From Candidatus Pacearchaeota archaeon (GTDB lineage: Archaea > Nanobdellota > Nanobdellia > Pacearchaeales > GW2011-AR1), in the NCBI GenBank assembly GCA_002687255.1, contig NYZR01000005.1:1-16787 (forward strand): a stretch of 16,787 bases of DNA. Reading direction: 5' to 3'. Numbering within the stretch: position 1 is the stretch's first letter; every line of letters begins with the position of its first letter. The translations under genes and the position numbers were made by a program. Of the stretch, positions 15,275 through 16,787 are shown piece by piece. The notes below the pieces were generated by a model. That model did not search any database. It was not told the DNA's origin and saw only the letters and a list, made by a program, of their open reading frames with translations.

Positions 15275-15559
15275 ATGACTTCTCCAAATAATATTCCAAA
15301 ATCCTGCATAAAAAACCTTAGAGATCTAACACTGGGAAGTCTCAACCAAAGTCAGAAAGACTTCCTCTTAAGCGTCTCACAAGAACCCTCTAGAACAATC
15401 TCAGAGGTAGTAAAAAAGATTACAAAGGACAAGCAGACAAGCGAATCAACCATCTGGAAATCCATTCAACAACTTAGATCTAAGAATCTCCTCACAAAAT
15501 CTGGAAAGTTATCGTTAACACCAACAGGAAGGTTTCTAGTGGAGGAAAAAAATGCCTGA
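15275..15559 (+). CDS. Small winged-helix DNA-binding protein
   Basis: 94 residues, almost entirely one winged-helix domain. Helices lie at about 23-35 and 42-50; residues 56-73 (SESTIWKSIQQLRSKNLL) fit the recognition helix, and 74-88 (TKSGKLSLTPTGRFL) fit the beta wing with the T-x-x-G-R-x-L ending common in archaeal wHTH proteins. No ligand domain is present. It probably binds DNA as a dimer and may autoregulate through the inverted repeat just upstream (inference). No SD is visible before the ATG, so the start rests on the reading frame and the fold. It overlaps the next gene by 8 bases, so the two are co-expressed. It is not clearly linked to the glycan genes. Confidence 0.65.
   Translation: MTSPNNIPKSCIKNLRDLTLGSLNQSQKDFLLSVSQEPSRTISEVVKKITKDKQTSESTIWKSIQQLRSKNLLTKSGKLSLTPTGRFLVEEKNA
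15541..15545 (+). promoter_or_regulatory. Shine-Dalgarno site for the 391-residue protein
   Basis: GGAGG, six bases before the ATG at 15552 and inside the end of the wHTH gene. It fixes the start of the following gene and indicates SD-dependent translation inside the operon. Confidence 0.7.
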
Positions 15560-16727
15560 CTTTGTGAGAAAGATAGAAGCTGAATTAGAACAAGACCTAG
15601 AGAAGCCTCTTGTTCGAGAACCAAAGAAGTTCACAGACCTAGACGTAACGACCAGCTTCGCCCACCTAACCCCAAATCTCACAGTAGATGAAATATTTGG
15701 CTACCACGGATTACAAACCCTGGCAGAGCAGCTGGAAGGTAAAGCGCACATCTTTCCGTTCGACTATGACGGCATCACCCCCTCGAAAGATGCACCAAGG
15801 GCAGACGTGTTTGAAACAAACTTCAAGCAGAGACCAACCATACTCTCGGAGCCCAACACACCACCCTATCTCCAACCTTTTCAACCAGAGGAAATCAGGA
15901 AGGAACTCAACCAAGACTGGGAAGGCATGATCATCAATAGCATGCCCAAGGGGCCGACAAGAGAAGCATTTACTGAAAGATTCCTCGGGCTCACAAATAT
16001 CCTAAGAGATACTCTAGAAACCTCAGAGAACACCAGAGACTATCTCGCAAAGGTAAGGGTTTCCTTCTTGAAAGAACTAGGAATAAAACTATCCGGCGCC
16101 CCAGAATCAGCAAACGCAGAAATCCTCGCACAAAAACTAGAAGAAGACTATGGGGCCGGGCACCCTTTCTGGCGATCGCCCCTCCCCAGAGAATTCAATC
16201 TCAAACACAAAAGCAACGGCCCAAAAGGAACCTACCTGTTCCGAGGCGTAAACGACAACGGCAGACTCGTCCCGGTAAAATTTGACGAAAGAGAAGAAAT
16301 ATTTAGCTTCTTCAACTGCGGAGAGCTCATCGAAATCCCTGCCCCCGAATCTCCGGGAGCGTTTGCCAACGGCATCCTTCATCCAACCGTCTCCATCCTC
16401 ACGTATGCAATCCTCAGCCCCTCAAGAGTCCCCAAGGAAAACGGCAGAACAACAAGAATCCACCTCGCAGGGAATTTCATGGCTGGGCAAAACGGAAACG
16501 GATATGCCAAGGAATTTATTGACATACTAAACCGTGAACCTGGATATGATCGGGTCGAGCTAGTGGGAACTGAGTATGATGGGCGTGGCACCATCCAAAA
16601 TGGAAGGAAGGAAGGCATAGGTATAGGCGTCGTCCTGCCTCACTTTGGCAGAGCCGGTTTGACCTCCTGTCTAGAAAATGAAGCCCCCACTCACCTTCAA
16701 AGAAACGAGGTGCTCCTCGATGACTAA
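15552..16727 (+). CDS. Unrecognised 391-residue soluble protein
   Basis: I do not recognise a family. The protein is acidic-to-neutral with no signal peptide or membrane segment. The first 45 residues are charged and helical. Distinct segments are HIFPFDYDGITPS (about 71-83), an aromatic/Pro-rich stretch, a helical middle, and a C-terminal half with many strand-like, Gly-rich pieces such as HLAGNFMAGQNGNGYAKEF and VELVGTEYDGRG. The Gly-rich, conserved-looking motifs suggest an enzyme rather than a structural protein, but this is a guess. Its start is fixed by GGAGG six bases upstream. It overlaps the wHTH gene before it and the partial gene after it, by 8 bases each, so the three form one operon. 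Confidence 0.75.
   Translation: MPDFVRKIEAELEQDLEKPLVREPKKFTDLDVTTSFAHLTPNLTVDEIFGYHGLQTLAEQLEGKAHIFPFDYDGITPSKDAPRADVFETNFKQRPTILSEPNTPPYLQPFQPEEIRKELNQDWEGMIINSMPKGPTREAFTERFLGLTNILRDTLETSENTRDYLAKVRVSFLKELGIKLSGAPESANAEILAQKLEEDYGAGHPFWRSPLPREFNLKHKSNGPKGTYLFRGVNDNGRLVPVKFDEREEIFSFFNCGELIEIPAPESPGAFANGILHPTVSILTYAILSPSRVPKENGRTTRIHLAGNFMAGQNGNGYAKEFIDILNREPGYDRVELVGTEYDGRGTIQNGRKEGIGIGVVLPHFGRAGLTSCLENEAPTHLQRNEVLLDD
16706..16719 (+). promoter_or_regulatory. Shine-Dalgarno site inside a start-adjacent hairpin
   Basis: GAGGTG (16707-16712) is an SD seven bases before the ATG at 16720. CGAGG (16706-16710) can pair with CCTCG (16715-16719) around TGCT, which would hide the SD until a ribosome translating the upstream gene opens the stem. 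This suggests obligate translational coupling. Confidence 0.4.
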
Positions 16728-16787
16728 GAAAGTGAGGGCAGAAATCTGGCACGGAAATCACAACCTTTTCCTCTTGGTAGCCAACAG
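16720..16787 (+). CDS. Start of a third operon gene (partial)
   Basis: An ATG at 16720 overlaps the end of the 391-residue gene by 8 bases, follows a good SD, and opens a frame to the window edge (22 complete codons). The peptide includes AEIWHGNHNLFLLVAN. The HGN-x-N-x-F pattern is reminiscent of the N-terminal active-site segment of diaminopimelate-epimerase-fold proteins (HGxGNDF), but this is too short to assign and the pattern is imperfect. Function is left open. Confidence 0.55.
   Translation, partial: MTKKVRAEIWHGNHNLFLLVAN

Noticed and set aside
1..16787. CRISPR arrays, insertion sequences, integration sites and tRNA genes
   Set aside because: No regularly spaced repeats, transposase-like proteins, terminal inverted repeats or cloverleaf patterns were seen on reading both strands.

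Overview
The window looks archaeal. Nearly every transcription unit is preceded by an archaeal-type TATA box (forms such as CTTAAATA, TTTAAATA, TTTATAAA). In seven units the centre of that box lies 25.5 bases before the first base of the likely start codon, which is the geometry of leaderless transcripts. Genes inside operons abut or overlap, and some carry Shine-Dalgarno (SD) sequences. Convergent genes overlap tail to tail. The compact layout and divergent proteins would suit a small-genome archaeon (for example a DPANN-type lineage), but the sequence alone does not settle the phylum. The + strand is rich in C and A whichever strand is coding, so the skew appears to be strand-wide rather than driven by genes.

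From 1 to about 15014 the window is a surface-glycan or glycolipid/glycoprotein biosynthesis locus. Layout: the tail of a GT4 glycosyltransferase and an FkbM methyltransferase (+, 1-956); a two-gene minus operon with a STELLO/RGP-like glycosyltransferase and a GT-C membrane glycosyltransferase (3759-937); a DUF218/YdcF-like protein (minus, 4658-3816); a plus operon with two sugar-nucleotide SDR enzymes (one GDP-fucose-synthase-like), a GT2 glycosyltransferase and a small methyltransferase (4878-8202); a minus operon with a polytopic GT-C-like protein and a Wzx-type flippase (11199-8180); galE (+, 11250-12203); and a minus operon with a DPM1/GtrB-like GT2 enzyme and an AsnB-type amidotransferase (15014-12172). 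A plausible joint role: SDR enzymes and GalE make nucleotide sugars, the GT2 enzymes assemble lipid-linked sugars, the flippase moves them across the membrane, the GT-C proteins use lipid-linked donors outside, and the methyltransferases and AsnB decorate the glycan.

From 15015 to the end the character changes. A 260-base intergenic region holds a minus promoter, a separate plus promoter with a possible leaderless 30-codon ORF, a strong hairpin and a perfect 7-bp inverted repeat. It is followed by a small winged-helix protein, a 391-residue protein of no family I recognise, and the start of a third gene. The three genes overlap and their internal starts have SD sequences. This operon is the best candidate here for an undescribed system.

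No tRNA, rRNA, CRISPR array, insertion sequence or attachment site was seen. No gene-free stretch exceeds 300 bases; the two longest (4659-4877 and 15015-15274) are annotated in detail.
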